Shown in pieces: positions 43,980-55,859 of a stretch of 64,000 bases of DNA. A program made the translations under genes and the position numbers. The stretch comes from Siphonodentalium dalli (Eukaryota; Mollusca; Scaphopoda; Gadilida; Siphonodentaliidae). The stretch covers positions 112,210,004 through 112,274,003 of the forward strand of contig CP136064.1 of the NCBI GenBank assembly GCA_032622095.1, given 5' to 3'. Within the stretch, counting starts at the first letter, position 1, and each line of letters begins with the position of its first letter. The notes beneath the pieces are model-generated. The model was not told the origin of the DNA. It made no database searches and saw only the letters and a program-made list of their open reading frames with translations.

Positions 43980-45890
43980 TAATACATAATTTGTGTTTAT
44001 GAAAGTCTGGCACCCAGCAGTTTGTTTTCAGTACATTTTAATATTCATTGGAACGTAAACAGTTATTCTCTGACAGAAATCATGTTAATATCGCCTTTCG
44101 TTACTGGTTTCCTCGACTCAAATATTTCTTACTGCACAATACTTATAATTGAAAAAAATGTTCTGTGTTTTGTGTCACTTCTTAATAGCATTCTGTATTC
44201 TGCTATTGAAAAGAAAAAAAGTTGCAGTATACCTTAAAGGTACGGAAGGCCTTGGTGGGTATCCTGTGAACATATTTCCACCTGTCAAAAACCGCTACAA
44301 ACGAAAATAATATTCAAATATAGACAGACTTTGTTAATATACAAATGAGAAATATCTCATAAACAGTATGTTATTGTCGTAAATTTGACGATTGTTATGT
44401 AAACAAAGCATAAAAAGTTACTTTCCTGGTGTTTCTTTATATTATGATGGTAAACATAAAGAGCGTTCCTTGTTGCTCAATTCCTTATTTGGAAATAATA
44501 AAGAGCGTTTATACCATTTGTGTGTGATTAGCCAGTAGCATTGTGCTGCCTTCTATAACACAATCAGACTCTTGTTTAGGTAAAATGTAGTATGTCTTTA
44601 TGTAAGCATGATGCTTAAGCGATAGTGATCGTATATTTGAACCAAAATGTATGCGTTTTAATATTTTTCTGTTTACGGTGTTTGGAACAAATATGAATAT
44701 TTTCGACAACTAAGCCCTCTCGTCCCTTTAATATAATTAATATAACATCCCTCATCCAATAATCTCCAAATTGCATATCTAATTTCAATCATAGTTACAC
44801 GTCACACCGCCCCTCATTATTTGCCAATTGTACACCCTTTTTTTGCTGCTGCTGCTGCAACTGCTCAATTTCTTTAAAAATTATTGAAAAAATGGCCCTC
44901 CCGCCCGCCGACATTTACCTCTGATTTTTTTTTTCGATCATCGGTCCACACCAAAATTGAGCACATGTCCCTATATAATATACCTATTTAAACCGACTAT
45001 ACACGGTGGTGTAATAGATCAACCGTTAATTTAACCGTTTAGGTAGCATATTTCCACGTATAGGTTATCACGACAAATCCCTGCTGATCTGTTATTAATG
45101 AACCAAACAATTAACATGTCAACACACTCTGGCCCGCCAATGCTACAGTGTATAAACGTAACGGGACAAATATTCACATTATATTGGCAGCTAACGAGAA
45201 CATTCATCAACAGAAATCTGCTCACCCCTTTCAGCCGATACGATAGAAACTAAACGATTTGTTACTTTTAATTACCCGTACGTAATTACACTACGTGTTA
45301 ATAAAGTACGACCCCATTACCACTAAAGGTGAAACATGGGATTTAGAACATTAATATTTACTCTTACATAGTTCCACATCCAAGGTTCGTCTTGTGTAAT
45401 CGTATGTCAGTTGTAACGTTGTGAAACTGCAACCGAACTGAATCATTCTATGCTAAATAGTTCATGGGTGACCTGATGCATGCATCTTAATTTTCTTGTA
45501 CCAAATTGGTAATGAAAATCAGTTGATATCTTATCAAGATATGAATCTAACAAGAGATATATATATCACAGCGTCTTTTCGCAAAGGGTCATAACTCATT
45601 CTATAAATAAAGTGTTTGATTCCATGTATGTTACTGTATACTGTGAGGGTTTCACTCCCTTTTCATGAATATCAGTTGACAGAGTGGGTGAAAATATTGT
45701 TTACACGTTAAGAAAATATGTCATTAAGGACATATATTTCAAACTTCAATTTATGAACTTTTCTCAAAATTAATCTGCTAAACTGTACCACATTAAGATA
45801 ACATGTCCTGATTGCTAAGCGTTACTTTATTTATTGGCAGTGATGACCGGATGCGACGGCAGTTGATCTGTTAATGCCTTCATGACGGGC
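43980..45890. other. Unassigned stretch
   Basis: Contains two inverted copies of the AATAAAGAGCGTT motif (near 44,457 and 44,499) that also occurs, inverted, at 9.47-9.57 kb and at the window start. No gene recognised. Confidence 0.4.
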
Positions 45891-45904
45891 AAACTTGCGG
45901 ATTA

Positions 45905-47505
45905 AGGTGACGTTTACACATAGCCGGTGAAGCCGTTACCCGGCGAACCCGTTTGCCGGCGAAGGTTGGGCAGAGTGTTTACACATCGCCGCCGAAGATA
46001 CGCATATATTCATGTGTCTCCTTTACTTGTTAATAGTTTTCGTTTTAGTTCTCACTGAACTGCAATATGATATTGCTGTACACCTGTAAACATCTAGCCG
46101 CTTCCTGTTAGAGATATGGTTGGGCAGTATGGTGAAATGAAACTTTTTAGAAATGGAAATGCTGAAATTATTAATATCCAACTCAAACTTTCAGGTATTG
46201 CTATTGGTAATTTTATAGATATTTAAAACACATTGTTAATGGTTTGTTTGGATTCATATACAGCCTGTGAAGTGAGTGTCGCACCAAAAGCATGGCCATT
46301 GTCAGTTTTGAGATCTTTTCGTCGCATACATCTACAAATTGGTGTCTAATCATTCGGATTGGATTTTATATTATATAGATAAGTTTCAACATCGCGAATC
46401 AAATGTGACACATTTTCCGTTTGCACATTATACAATAAAATATGTTTTTCATTTTACTCGGGCGTTCACCATGTCCATGTATATAGGGCCGTGACGGTGG
46501 GGTGTCTCATCCCAACTTTAATCAAAATATTCAAAAGCTGGAAATTTCATACCTGACACGGCAATAGTTGGACATTTGACATCAGCAATATGTTGAAATT
46601 GTTCTCGTAGTTTTATTTTCAACAATTTGTTATTGGTGATTGCTTTAAGCAACATTTGCTTATTTTTTTACCAAATTGTTGGACTGAAATGACCATCAGT
46701 TGGAAATGATCCAACCTTATTAGAGGTGCGTCAAGTTTGGAAAATGTCCAACAATTGGAAATCTTAAGGCTGGATGCTAGGGTTTTGCAATTTTCAGGGT
46801 TCAGATTAAAAAAAATTCTCACACCTGGCCATAACCACGGTCGGTCGATAAATTCCAAAGATGAACAGTCCCACACTCAGATTTAGATTATTGAACTAAT
46901 TGTCCATTAAGTTTGAATCCATAGAAACGTGCCATCCCATTTCCTCCATATATAGATATGGACATACATGTACATGAATTAATTCCCTCGAATGCGCAAC
47001 AAATGTACCATGCACATGCAGAGTACGTGTACCATCATCGGTTAGTATTTATAATAATAGCTTATAACCAAGGTGCGTGACCACCGACCTGACAGCTGAT
47101 TAGAGACAATCAAGTAAAGTGAGTAGATGGGCGCGAAGCGCCCGGGATAGTCGAAAAGATCGAGTGATCTTCTCCTTCATCCCAGAGACAATCAAACTGT
47201 CACACTGACCAATATATACACAGGTGAAAAGCGGGCTGGTCTATCAGCGATTACACAATAATATTGTTCGAGTTAATTGTTGAAAGGAAATCACCCATGA
47301 CGGCATGACCCCAGATAAACATCTAACTTAACCGCAGAGCGAATTAGAATCCATACGACAATCAGGTGCAAAAAGTTGAAAACCGTATAGCTGAGTATCC
47401 GGATAGCCGTAATTCTTATCCGGCGAAGTATAAACACTCTATTGTTATCGCTGCCGGCTAAAGCGAATGCGATCTTCGCCGGGTAATGTATAAACACCCA
47501 CTAAA
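45905..47505. mobile_element. Candidate DNA transposon with GTGTTTAYACAT ends (~1.6 kb)
   Basis: The left end has two direct GTTTACACAT copies followed by CCGG or CGCCG-type sequence (45,912 and 45,978). The right end has two copies of the same pattern on the opposite strand (around 47,420-47,440 and 47,471-47,497, reading GTGTTTATAC then CCGGCGAAG). The similarity is in short blocks, so boundaries and superfamily are unknown. Inside lies a copy of dispersed repeat family B and no transposase. Confidence 0.4.
46490..46840 (+). repeat. Dispersed repeat family B, copy 2
   Basis: Shares with 10,725-11,250 the ordered blocks 'ttgaaattgttct', 'ccaaattgttggactgaaatgaccat', 'cagttggaaatgatccaacctta' and 'caagtttggaaaatgtccaac'. 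Many of the blocks are themselves TTGGA/TCCAA half-palindromes. Confidence 0.65.
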
Positions 47506-47509
47506 AGAA

Positions 47510-48730
47510 GAGAGACGAAAGAGTGTAAAACAGCATAACAAGGGGCTATACTGACTACCAAATACCACAATATGTCTCAATCAAAGTCGCGTGCCAGCCC
47601 TATATGTGAATCCAGAACAACATGTAAGACGATGGTGTGAATCCCGAATACCGGCTAACAGCGTGGTATGAATATACTACATATACTGCACCATAATGGG
47701 CCAATACCCGCATGTCGATCGGGGGGGGGGGGGTACACACTCGTTTATTTGGAATTCCGAACCATAACCGCCCCTTCATCAACCAAAACCAAGTGCAATA
47801 ATTTACTCTCAGGATTCGTTAGGAAACTTCATTTTCAACCGATTAAATTAAACTTTTCCAATCGACACCTCAGACTGTATACATGACAGTGTACTGTCGG
47901 GTCGGATAAGATCAACAAAACTATCAACTGATCATTACTTTAGCGTACACTTTTAAAAGGACTCAAGGCCTGCGAAGTGGGTTCATGTAACATAAAAGTT
48001 ATTTTAAAAAAAACCTGTCACAAACAAGTGCATGTACGTGCAGAAATTGATCGAATTTGTTCTTATTTTCATTATTAATAACTCCAATAATGATATTTCT
48101 CTTGTCAAAATAAGTGTTATGTAAACATTACTGTTATAGTGTAATATTACTGATAAAGTTAGTCATATGAGATACCCAAGTTTTAAAATAAGTTGACGGA
48201 AGCGCTGTTTGTTGACTAATCGCTATGACAATTTTGTTTACATAACAATGGTTGCAACACGTGAAATTTCGTTATTGGCGAACTATCAATAATTAATATG
48301 AGAACCAATATTATCTATCGCTCCAAGTTCTTTTTAGTGGTGATGCATTTGCGTACCCACTGTGAGTGGCATGTGTCCCTTTAACTTGAATTAGGAACAT
48401 ATTCTAATCTTGGTCTAAAACGACATATTGTATACTATTGGTTTGTAAGTTGAAAAATATTAGCCTATTCTCGGTCCGAAATGTGCAAATACTGTTGAAT
48501 CAGGCATGCTTATTCCAACTTTTCAAAAGTTTGACAAAAGTTACAATGTGCACCCATGACGTCAACCGCGTTCCCATATATAATGACGATGGATAAATAT
48601 CACTTAATGGCATATGTATAATCCTCTTGCCTCAAATTAAAAGGATACAAAACACTCGCAATATGTAATGTGCAAACATCGATAGTGGTTTTGGCGTGAA
48701 ATAACAACAAAGCCAATTTAATTTTTTAGG
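47510..48730. other. Unassigned stretch
   Basis: A 12-base G run at ~47,720 and featureless AT-rich DNA. No gene recognised. Confidence 0.4.
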
Positions 48731-48734
48731 TTCT

Positions 48735-48880
48735 TTTAGGTTATTGTGGCCTTGCTTGTTCGTGGATTTTGCTATGTTTATTATAGCTTTTCTGTTTTCT
48801 GTTTGTGTAGGCTGACTGTCAATTTGCCTTGCTACATCTACATGTATCTCAGTATTGTCAACAGTATTGTCAAATATTGA
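48735..48880 (-). repeat. Dispersed coding-like repeat C, minus copy
   Basis: In minus-strand translation this reads TEIHVDVARQIDSQPTQTEN then IINIAKSTNKQ. The plus strand at 54,985-55,130 reads TEIPVNVARQIHNQATYTD then IINTAKIHEQS. Conservation at the protein level in one frame suggests both derive from a coding sequence, perhaps exons of a gene family or a transposon ORF. No domain is recognised. Confidence 0.5.
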
Positions 48881-49674
48881 CAATAAAGAATGCCTTGACG
48901 AAGACACGAATATCTCTCATGCGAAATACGACAATGCCATACATGAGATGTCCAATGCAGAAAACGTTGTCTATGTTAAAGTCGCCGTAGCGAAAATTCT
49001 CAATATATGTTCATTTATTCATATTTGTATCAAGTTATGCACACTTATTTAAGAAAACAATCCCCCGCTGTCTGAAAGATACGAGTGTTTACGACTGTGT
49101 GTGTCTGTATGATAGCCTGCTGCCTCACTTCATTATCTATTTTGACGGAAACAGTTATTTGCGAGAAAGCGTGTGACGTATTAAAGGACCTTGGGTATTT
49201 CCCACAGAATGGCTGACACTGACAGAAACATCTGATTGTTCCTCGTCTGATTCGTCAGCAGAAGACACTTTACATTTGACAACTGGCAAAACATGTGAAA
49301 ATAAAATTGATGTAAATACTAGCTAAAACCCCGTTTATACGAGCGGACATGTGTAATAATCATTATGCATACTCAATACATCGAAATGTGAAATATAATT
49401 CAAGGAAAAGTTGTGTGTCTGCCGAAATGTTAGTCTAAAAATATACTAGTAGTATTTTTTTTACTAAAAATGTCAATTTGTTGATGTATTGAAATTCTGG
49501 ATTCGACCACTGCCAGTCCATGGCTGCTCACGGATTGACATTGGATTCAGCTATTAGTATCAGTACTATCACAATCAGAGACAGTGTTTGCAGTAACTTT
49601 GCACTGGCTAAAATAATAAATAATAATTTGCCAAAATTTAGCTAACTCTTGATTTGTGTCTTGAAAGTTGAATA

Positions 49675-49880
49675 TTCAACATGTTAATTGTTATCTCGAC
49701 ACATCTTGAGATCCTGACATGCGCATCTCAAGCTCTGAACATACTACTAGTATCTCGCGATATTATCTTGAGATCTCTGCATGTTTTCTTGAGATCTTGC
49801 CGTATGATCTCGAGAAAATATGTTAATATCTCAAGATTCTTTTCTCGAAATCTCGAGAGAGTCGAGATAATATCTTTGTG
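49675..49880. repeat. Degenerate TCTCGAGAT / TCTTGAGAT repeat cluster
   Basis: About twelve occurrences of palindromic units like ATCTTGAGATC, TCTCGCGA and TCTCGAGA in 200 bases, in both orientations because the unit is nearly self-complementary. This composition occurs in other invertebrate genomes as dispersed repeats; no function is claimed. Confidence 0.75.
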
Positions 49881-50159
49881 GGGATATTTTCTATAAGAGT
49901 ATATGGTACATTGTATATCATTTTGAAGACAGATTCATTGTGGTCCAAGTGAAATGATTAATCATATTCATGGATTCACATGACTGTCGGAGTACTATAC
50001 ATGTACATGTAGTATGTCTTTTGAATGAAAATCTGCTACGGTACTGGTATAGAAGAGCAACAGGAGGTATCTCGGATTCTCGGTCCAAAACAGCATCAAC
50101 CCAACCAATTTCCCAAGCTGTTGTGGACTGAGAAGACTTGGTCTATACATGCCAATGTA

Positions 50160-50830
50160 TGCTATTTCTGAATATATAGTCATGAAACGGAAAGAAATTG
50201 ACTTTCCAAGAAAAGTTGTTTGAGTCAGTATTTGGGGCAGGAGAAAGATACTCGGGTTTATTATCGCCCACACTCCCCAACCGAGCAGCTACTTATGACA
50301 AAAATGAATTTATTATTTTATAAGTTGCTTATTTTGCTTCATACACTCATGAAAAGGCGAGAGATACTCAAGCCTCGGTATTCCCCCCTCCCACCCCAAA
50401 CCCTGACTCAATGAAATTTTTCTCGATTAATTTTAATTTCTCGCCATTTCATGACTATATAAAGCGATATACCGGTACATGTAAGTGATAAATAATAAGA
50501 TATTATTGTCTCATATGCAGCTGCTGGTTTCATTATTTTTTTGGGGGGGGGGAGGGATATTCAGGCCTGTGTTATTTCTCCCCAGCCCAAATCCTGACTC
50601 AATCAAAATTTTAATGGATATATAGCATTATAGGGCAATATAAGTAATAACATAATTAGTTTATTTTTGTCATATACTCTTATGTAGATGCTGGGTGTGG
50701 GGGATATTCCGACCTGGGTATCTAATTCCCCCCTCTCCACCCAAACCCTGACTCAAACAACTTGTAACATGTTAATATATCGCCATTTAATGACTATAAC
50801 ATAAAAATAAATAAGCAATAAATTAATACG
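50160..50830 (-). repeat. Dispersed tandem repeat D, left array
   Basis: About four ~165-base units. Each contains 'ccaaaccctgactcaa' (or its complement in the first unit), 'ttttgtcat', 'atgcagctgctgg' and 'catttcatgactata'-type blocks. The same units occur at 52,240-52,610, mainly in the opposite orientation ('gtttgagtcagggtttgggtggggg'). Confidence 0.7.
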
Positions 50831-51429
50831 TGTACATTTATATTTTGTCGTATGTTGAATTATCGGTGGGTGTGAGCATTTGACAGACTGAAAATAGTAA
50901 AAAGGGGGAGATATCATGTACACTAAGTAAACAAACTACGATAGTATAAGCTGTGAATCGTTAAAACAGGATATTAACAAAACTGGATAATGAAATAGAT
51001 ACCTGGTAAACAATTCAGCAGGTATAACTTCTGATAACAAATTTGTGCGGAACTTATCCAAGATGCATGTATCCACGAGAACAAGTGGACGGACAGACGC
51101 ATGCACACTGTCATTCATCAGAACATACAGCAATGACCTAAACATTCAACCCCTTAACCACAGCAGAACTATGGGTAACTTTTCAGGATTTAGTCCGAAA
51201 TATGGCTTGTTGCCATTCATGAGAGCTTTCCGATGAATTTCCACAAGCCATATTTCCAACTGAATCCATAAACTATACCTATAATTCTGATGTGATTAAG
51301 GGGTCGATTATTTAGGGCATTACTGTATGTCGAGTTTGTTACACAATTGTCAAAGTTTGCATCAACAAAATTGAGGAATTGAATGTTAACTCTGAGTTAT
51401 TCCATAATAAATGTATTTCCCTTGTCATT

Positions 51430-51850
51430 TCAGGTGTTCATGCGGCCGATGTACTGTGATGGAGACTACAATGTACATGTGAGTGCAGATGTTGCCATGA
51501 GATTGAAAAAGTTGAGACCAAGCTAAAGGAAGTGACAAAAGCGATTTCATAGGAAGAAGGACACTTCAAGTGTATCACGGAGACTGTCCCCTTCAGGAGT
51601 GTGTGCCTGGACCCATGGCTACTTGAAGTTGCATGGTTAGGATACCAGCAACAGTATAGTCATCCGTTTAATGGACATCTGCACAACAAATACAGGCATA
51701 TAGCATAGACAGTTTATTCGGAGGTGCTATGGCTACCGTGGTTTGCATAACTGCAGACCTCTTCCATCGTGTGTTGTGAATGGCATCAGTAATTTCAGTA
51801 TGCTTTCCCAAATGATGGTGGAAATTACAGGGGCTTTCGTTTGCCCGAGC
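51430..51850 (+). pseudogene. P2X7-receptor-C-terminus-like zinc domain, decayed
   Basis: After an acceptor-like 'cttgtcatttcag', several frames give in order CSCGRCTVM, ECRCCHEIEKVE, KCITETVPFRSVCLD, NKYRHIA and LPSCVVNGI. Together these match the Cys-rich domain at the C-terminus of P2X7 receptors. The domain is also found in many free-standing invertebrate genes: paired CxC, CC, CIT and a final PSCVV block. At least three breaks (a stop after CTVM..., a stop near 51,551 and a frameshift near 51,706) show it is dead. It lies between the two arrays of repeat D and may have travelled with them. Confidence 0.6.
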
Positions 51851-52239
51851 TGGAGAAATGCATGAATAAATGAATGAAATCTTAATAGATTATTGTTACA
51901 ATGTATCTCCCTAATCTTCATCCCCCATATATGACTGAAAATAATTTCATTCATTTGATAACGGTTGACTCTGGAATGGCCAAATTGTTTGATATTTAAC
52001 TTATAAATTTAATTTTTTTTTTATTTTCAAGTGACAAATTTCCCCCCACTTTTCATAGTTTGATCCTGAAATTGCCAGAAAAATGTTTGTTTTTATAATT
52101 CCCTTTTTTTTTTATTAAAATATATTTTTTTCCAAGCGACATATTTTTGTAATCACACAATTGATTATTTGATCCTGAAATGGCGAGAAAAATGACTTTT
52201 GAGATTTAAATTTGTTTTTATTTAATTTCATTCTTTCAA

Positions 52240-52610
52240 ATGTCCAGGTCTGGATAGCTACCCACAACCCAGCACCTACATGACAAAAAATTGTCTCATG
52301 GTTTCATTGCTTATTTTGCTTTATAAAGTCATGAAACGAAGATTCCAGAACATGATGTAGCCCCCCCCCAACCAGCGCCTACTTGAGAAAAACCATGGTA
52401 TTGTTGCTTATTTTGCTTTATATAGTCACGAAACAATGAGAAATTAACTTCTTCCGAGAAATGTTGTTTGAGTCAGGGTTTGGGTGGGGGTAAGATGTCC
52501 AGGCTAGGAAGGGAAGAAGTCCAGGACCTACATGACAACAAATCATCTTGGGGGTTTTATTGATTATTTTGCTTTATAGTCATGAAATGGCAAGAAATAG
52601 ACTTCTCCTG
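52240..52610 (+). repeat. Dispersed tandem repeat D, right array
   Basis: Units contain 'agcacctacatgacaa', 'ttgcttattttgctttata', 'gtcatgaaa' and 'gtttgagtcagggtttgggtgg'. They correspond to the array at 50,160-50,830. The two arrays bracket the P2X7-like remnant at ~1 kb and ~0.4 kb. Confidence 0.7.
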
Positions 52611-53149
52611 AGAAGGTGATGTATGGAACTAATCTGCATAAAATGACTTTTGTTCACTATTTTTAAAGCAAACGCTTTTTTATGGTCGTTATTGTTGTCA
52701 CATTTTTGTATGTTATAATAAAAAATAATGAGTCAGAGGAAAATTGGAGAAAAAAAACTTGGAACCCCATACAATGCTGAGGATGCGGCCCATTTTGGGA
52801 GGGGCTGGTGTGTTTACCCTGAACATAGATATTATATTATTTAGCGTAATAACACTCCAGTATTTATTTTTTCAACTCAACGAATGGAAGAAGCCATAGT
52901 ATACTGTATAGATCTGTATTTCACTGTTTGATCATATTAAAATCATTTTCACAAAGATGATACATGCAGATACGTAGACAGCATAGCCACCCAAGAAGCC
53001 CTTCTGATAGTTCAGCCATAAACGTAATTCGTACTCTTCTTGTGGGACTTGAAAGCAGAAATCTGCGAAAGTGGTCACGTATCCCATGCATTTCATATCA
53101 ACAATAGGTTGAAAGTTAATAAATTTCGAAGTTCCCGTGGACCTACATG

Positions 53150-53213
53150 TAGATCATGCCACGAATACCTACTCCAGCGCCACGGGAGTAGAGATTCATG
53201 GCATGATCTACTG
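53150..53213. repeat. Hairpin inverted repeat
   Basis: TAGATCATGCCACGAATACC plus TACTCC pairs with GGAGTAGAGATTCATGGCAT plus GATCTA. The arms are ~26 bases with three mismatches and the loop is about 12 bases. It lies inside a 116-residue frame with no recognised domain (53,040-53,390), which I do not accept as a gene on this evidence. Confidence 0.75.
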
Positions 53214-54029
53214 TGGACCTATTATGACAGTCACAGTGACACACGAACTTTGTCCAAATATGTACGAATTTACTCCGAAGCTGTTGCCCACGCGAATAAT
53301 TCATGTCGTATTATTCAATATTTTATTACACACATAAATCCATTCCGAATTCACGATTTCCAACGAAAACGAAACATGTTTGTGAACTAAAACAAAACCA
53401 CGCAGAAACCGATTTCGATAACACAATGTCAACAGAATGCCGCAAGGTGATTTATGACGTCACGGGTCAAAAATAAATTACACACACTCTGTTGTTTGCG
53501 TTTAGAGCTGTGCGCATGCCAGGGGGTTTCCTGGAATGCGAATCGATAGCGGCTAATCTTGGGACGATTAATTCCGTTCTCAGAACGACTCTGTTGGTCT
53601 AATAAGCGGGGAAATGGGTAAAATATGAACTTCGCGACGGCGACTTTAATGATGTACATCAAACACAAATATCCAAAGTGCATATTGTGAAAATTACGAT
53701 CTGGGGTCAATACTGTGAAGCGTTTTCTTTGTAAGAAATAACAATTTATCATTCAATACTATGAACCTACGATTACAAACATAAATCACAAATAGTATGT
53801 GTTCTTTGTAACTACTAACAAAGAGTGTTCGAGTACTATGACAGTTAATTGAAAGCTATAATGTTATAATCTTAAGGAACGTCACCAGATGGTCTTCGTA
53901 TGGGGTCTCCAACATCAATTTTCAGTTTTTTTCACACACTTAAACCGGATCACATACCGATCTATGCTATACGTAGGGACGTGACGGCAAGGGGTCGACT
54001 CGTTTCAACCCCTTGTGAAAATGTTTTAT

Positions 54030-54300
54030 TATTTCATGTGCAGCCTGCAGGAACGTCGCGACAAGTGGGTTGGGTGTATACCCCACCAAATGGCCAATAT
54101 GTAGAACAGTTGGATATGTCACATCTGACACAACATTAGTTAGAAATTTCACAATAGGTTGAAATTGTTCTCGTAGTTTGATTCTCCAACAATTTATTAG
54201 TGGGAAATGTGTTGGATTTAGACATTTCCCTACTTTGGTCTAAATTTTCAGGTTCATGTCTCAATATTGTTTCACACATGGTAGGACCATGCAGTGTATT
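54030..54300 (+). repeat. Dispersed repeat family B, copy 3
   Basis: Shares 'cacaataggttgaaattgttctcgtagttt', 'caacaattt' and 'ttcaggttca...ctcaatattgtt' (written here in part) with the copies at 10.7 and 46.5 kb, again after 'cgtcgcgacaagtggg'-type sequence. It is shorter than the others. Confidence 0.6.
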
Positions 54301-54546
54301 ATCGTCATCCCCCGGGCAGGATGTGAGGTACCAGTTGGGAAAATCAAAGCTCAATGGGGTGGGTGCAAATGAAATGAATCGCCACCAGACCCTATGTCAC
54401 TACGTCTCTGCTAAACGTTGGTGATTGATATCAGGACACGGAGTGTCCACAGTGAGTGTTGCCTGTGGGATTATATAGCCAACATTAGCATGTTACAAGT
54501 ACTTAGCATAATCAATGATACTACGAAAATGTAAACGGTGAGTTAA

Positions 54547-54682
54547 GTTTGTGTGATTTGGGTATATATACAGGACGAATATACTGTGGCAAATACCCGT
54601 TAATGGCCTCCGGCTTCTCCGTCGCCCATTAACTAAATTTCCCGACGTATATTCGCCCTGTACCTTTCCGAAATCACAAAAC
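54547..54682. mobile_element. Fold-back element (~136 bp)
   Basis: Arms of about 58 bases pair with roughly 75-80% identity: 'tacaggacgaatatac' and 'gttaatgg' on the left against 'ccattaac' and 'gtatattcgccctgta' on the right. The ~20-base centre reads CCTCCGGCTTCTCCGTCG. A MITE-like or fold-back transposon is likely. Confidence 0.65.
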
Positions 54683-54984
54683 ACCACATCGTAATCCCCC
54701 AATGCTAGGGCAAATTGCAAAACAAACTGGCGATACTCAACATCTTTAAATTGTAACCTTGCAAGCTGAAATAACGAGACTTTGACGATATCATAAACGA
54801 AGAAGCAAAATCCATTAAAATAGTAAAAAAACGAAAGAAATGAAACCACGGTAAATGATATCCAACTATCAACAAATGGATTAAATCATCGGGGTATGTT
54901 GCAAAGATTGCAACAATTATAATATTACCAAATTAAAATAAGACTGACTACAAGCGGAACAAAATATCAAAAATATTTCTGGAC

Positions 54985-55130
54985 ATACTGAGATTCCTGT
55001 AAATGTAGCAAGGCAAATTCACAACCAGGCTACATACACAGACAAACACACCATACAACAAATAATACCGGAGCCTAATAAAGAGTATATAATAAACACA
55101 GCAAAAATCCACGAACAATCAATAACATAG
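54985..55130 (+). repeat. Dispersed coding-like repeat C, plus copy
   Basis: Inverted partner of 48,735-48,880, with the shared peptide pattern TEI.V.VARQI..Q.T.T and IIN.AK. DNA identity is highest at 'gtagcaaggcaaatt' and 'aaatccacgaacaa'. Confidence 0.5.
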
Positions 55131-55859
55131 CCAGAATCGTGTTCGGCAAAATTCCATACTGATCATTTAGAATGAATATGTCAGCTACTTACGTTCATAA
55201 TTATGATGTTACGACAGCTACACGTGTTCTCATCTTGGCAATTGATAAATCGCGCCTTGGAAATTGGATTTACTATCTCGGGTCCTAAATAACCACTAGG
55301 TTATATAATTCTTATATCTTAATGTTTCCTCATTAATCTTTGATAAATATGTTAATTGGAAAAGAATTACATTTCACCTTTTATAAACAACTAGTTTCGC
55401 CAAAACGTGCACTCAATGACAAGTGGAGAGTCGGTCATGACTGGCTTTCTTACGACAGGGAATAACGTTTTATGTACTGTAACATCTATCGAGAAGCTGG
55501 TGTCTTCAATCAGTTTTCGACAGTTACTCCAGTTATGAAAAAAAATATTCAAAAAACACGAAGCTTCAAAATAGACAGAGTAACCATTTTAAGGCAAAAT
55601 CGTATTTGTTTCCATCTCGAGTCGCCAACAGAAAAAATAACCTATAATTAATCTGAGGATGTACTGACTAGAGCTCGGCACAATATATGGGACATAACTC
55701 ATCATGGAGTTACGCATTTCTTTTGGGATCAGTACGGATTTGTTTTAATCGCTTTCAATAAGTATGTATAATTATAATTCGTTTGCATATTCCTTATTCA
55801 ATATTGCCTTCCTTTCTAACAGGCGCACACTGCATCAGTTCGAATCAACTGCGATTGCA

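Noticed and set aside
53040-53390. 116-residue plus-strand ORF as a gene
   Set aside because: It spans a hairpin repeat, has no recognised domain and a second frame is equally open over the same bases.
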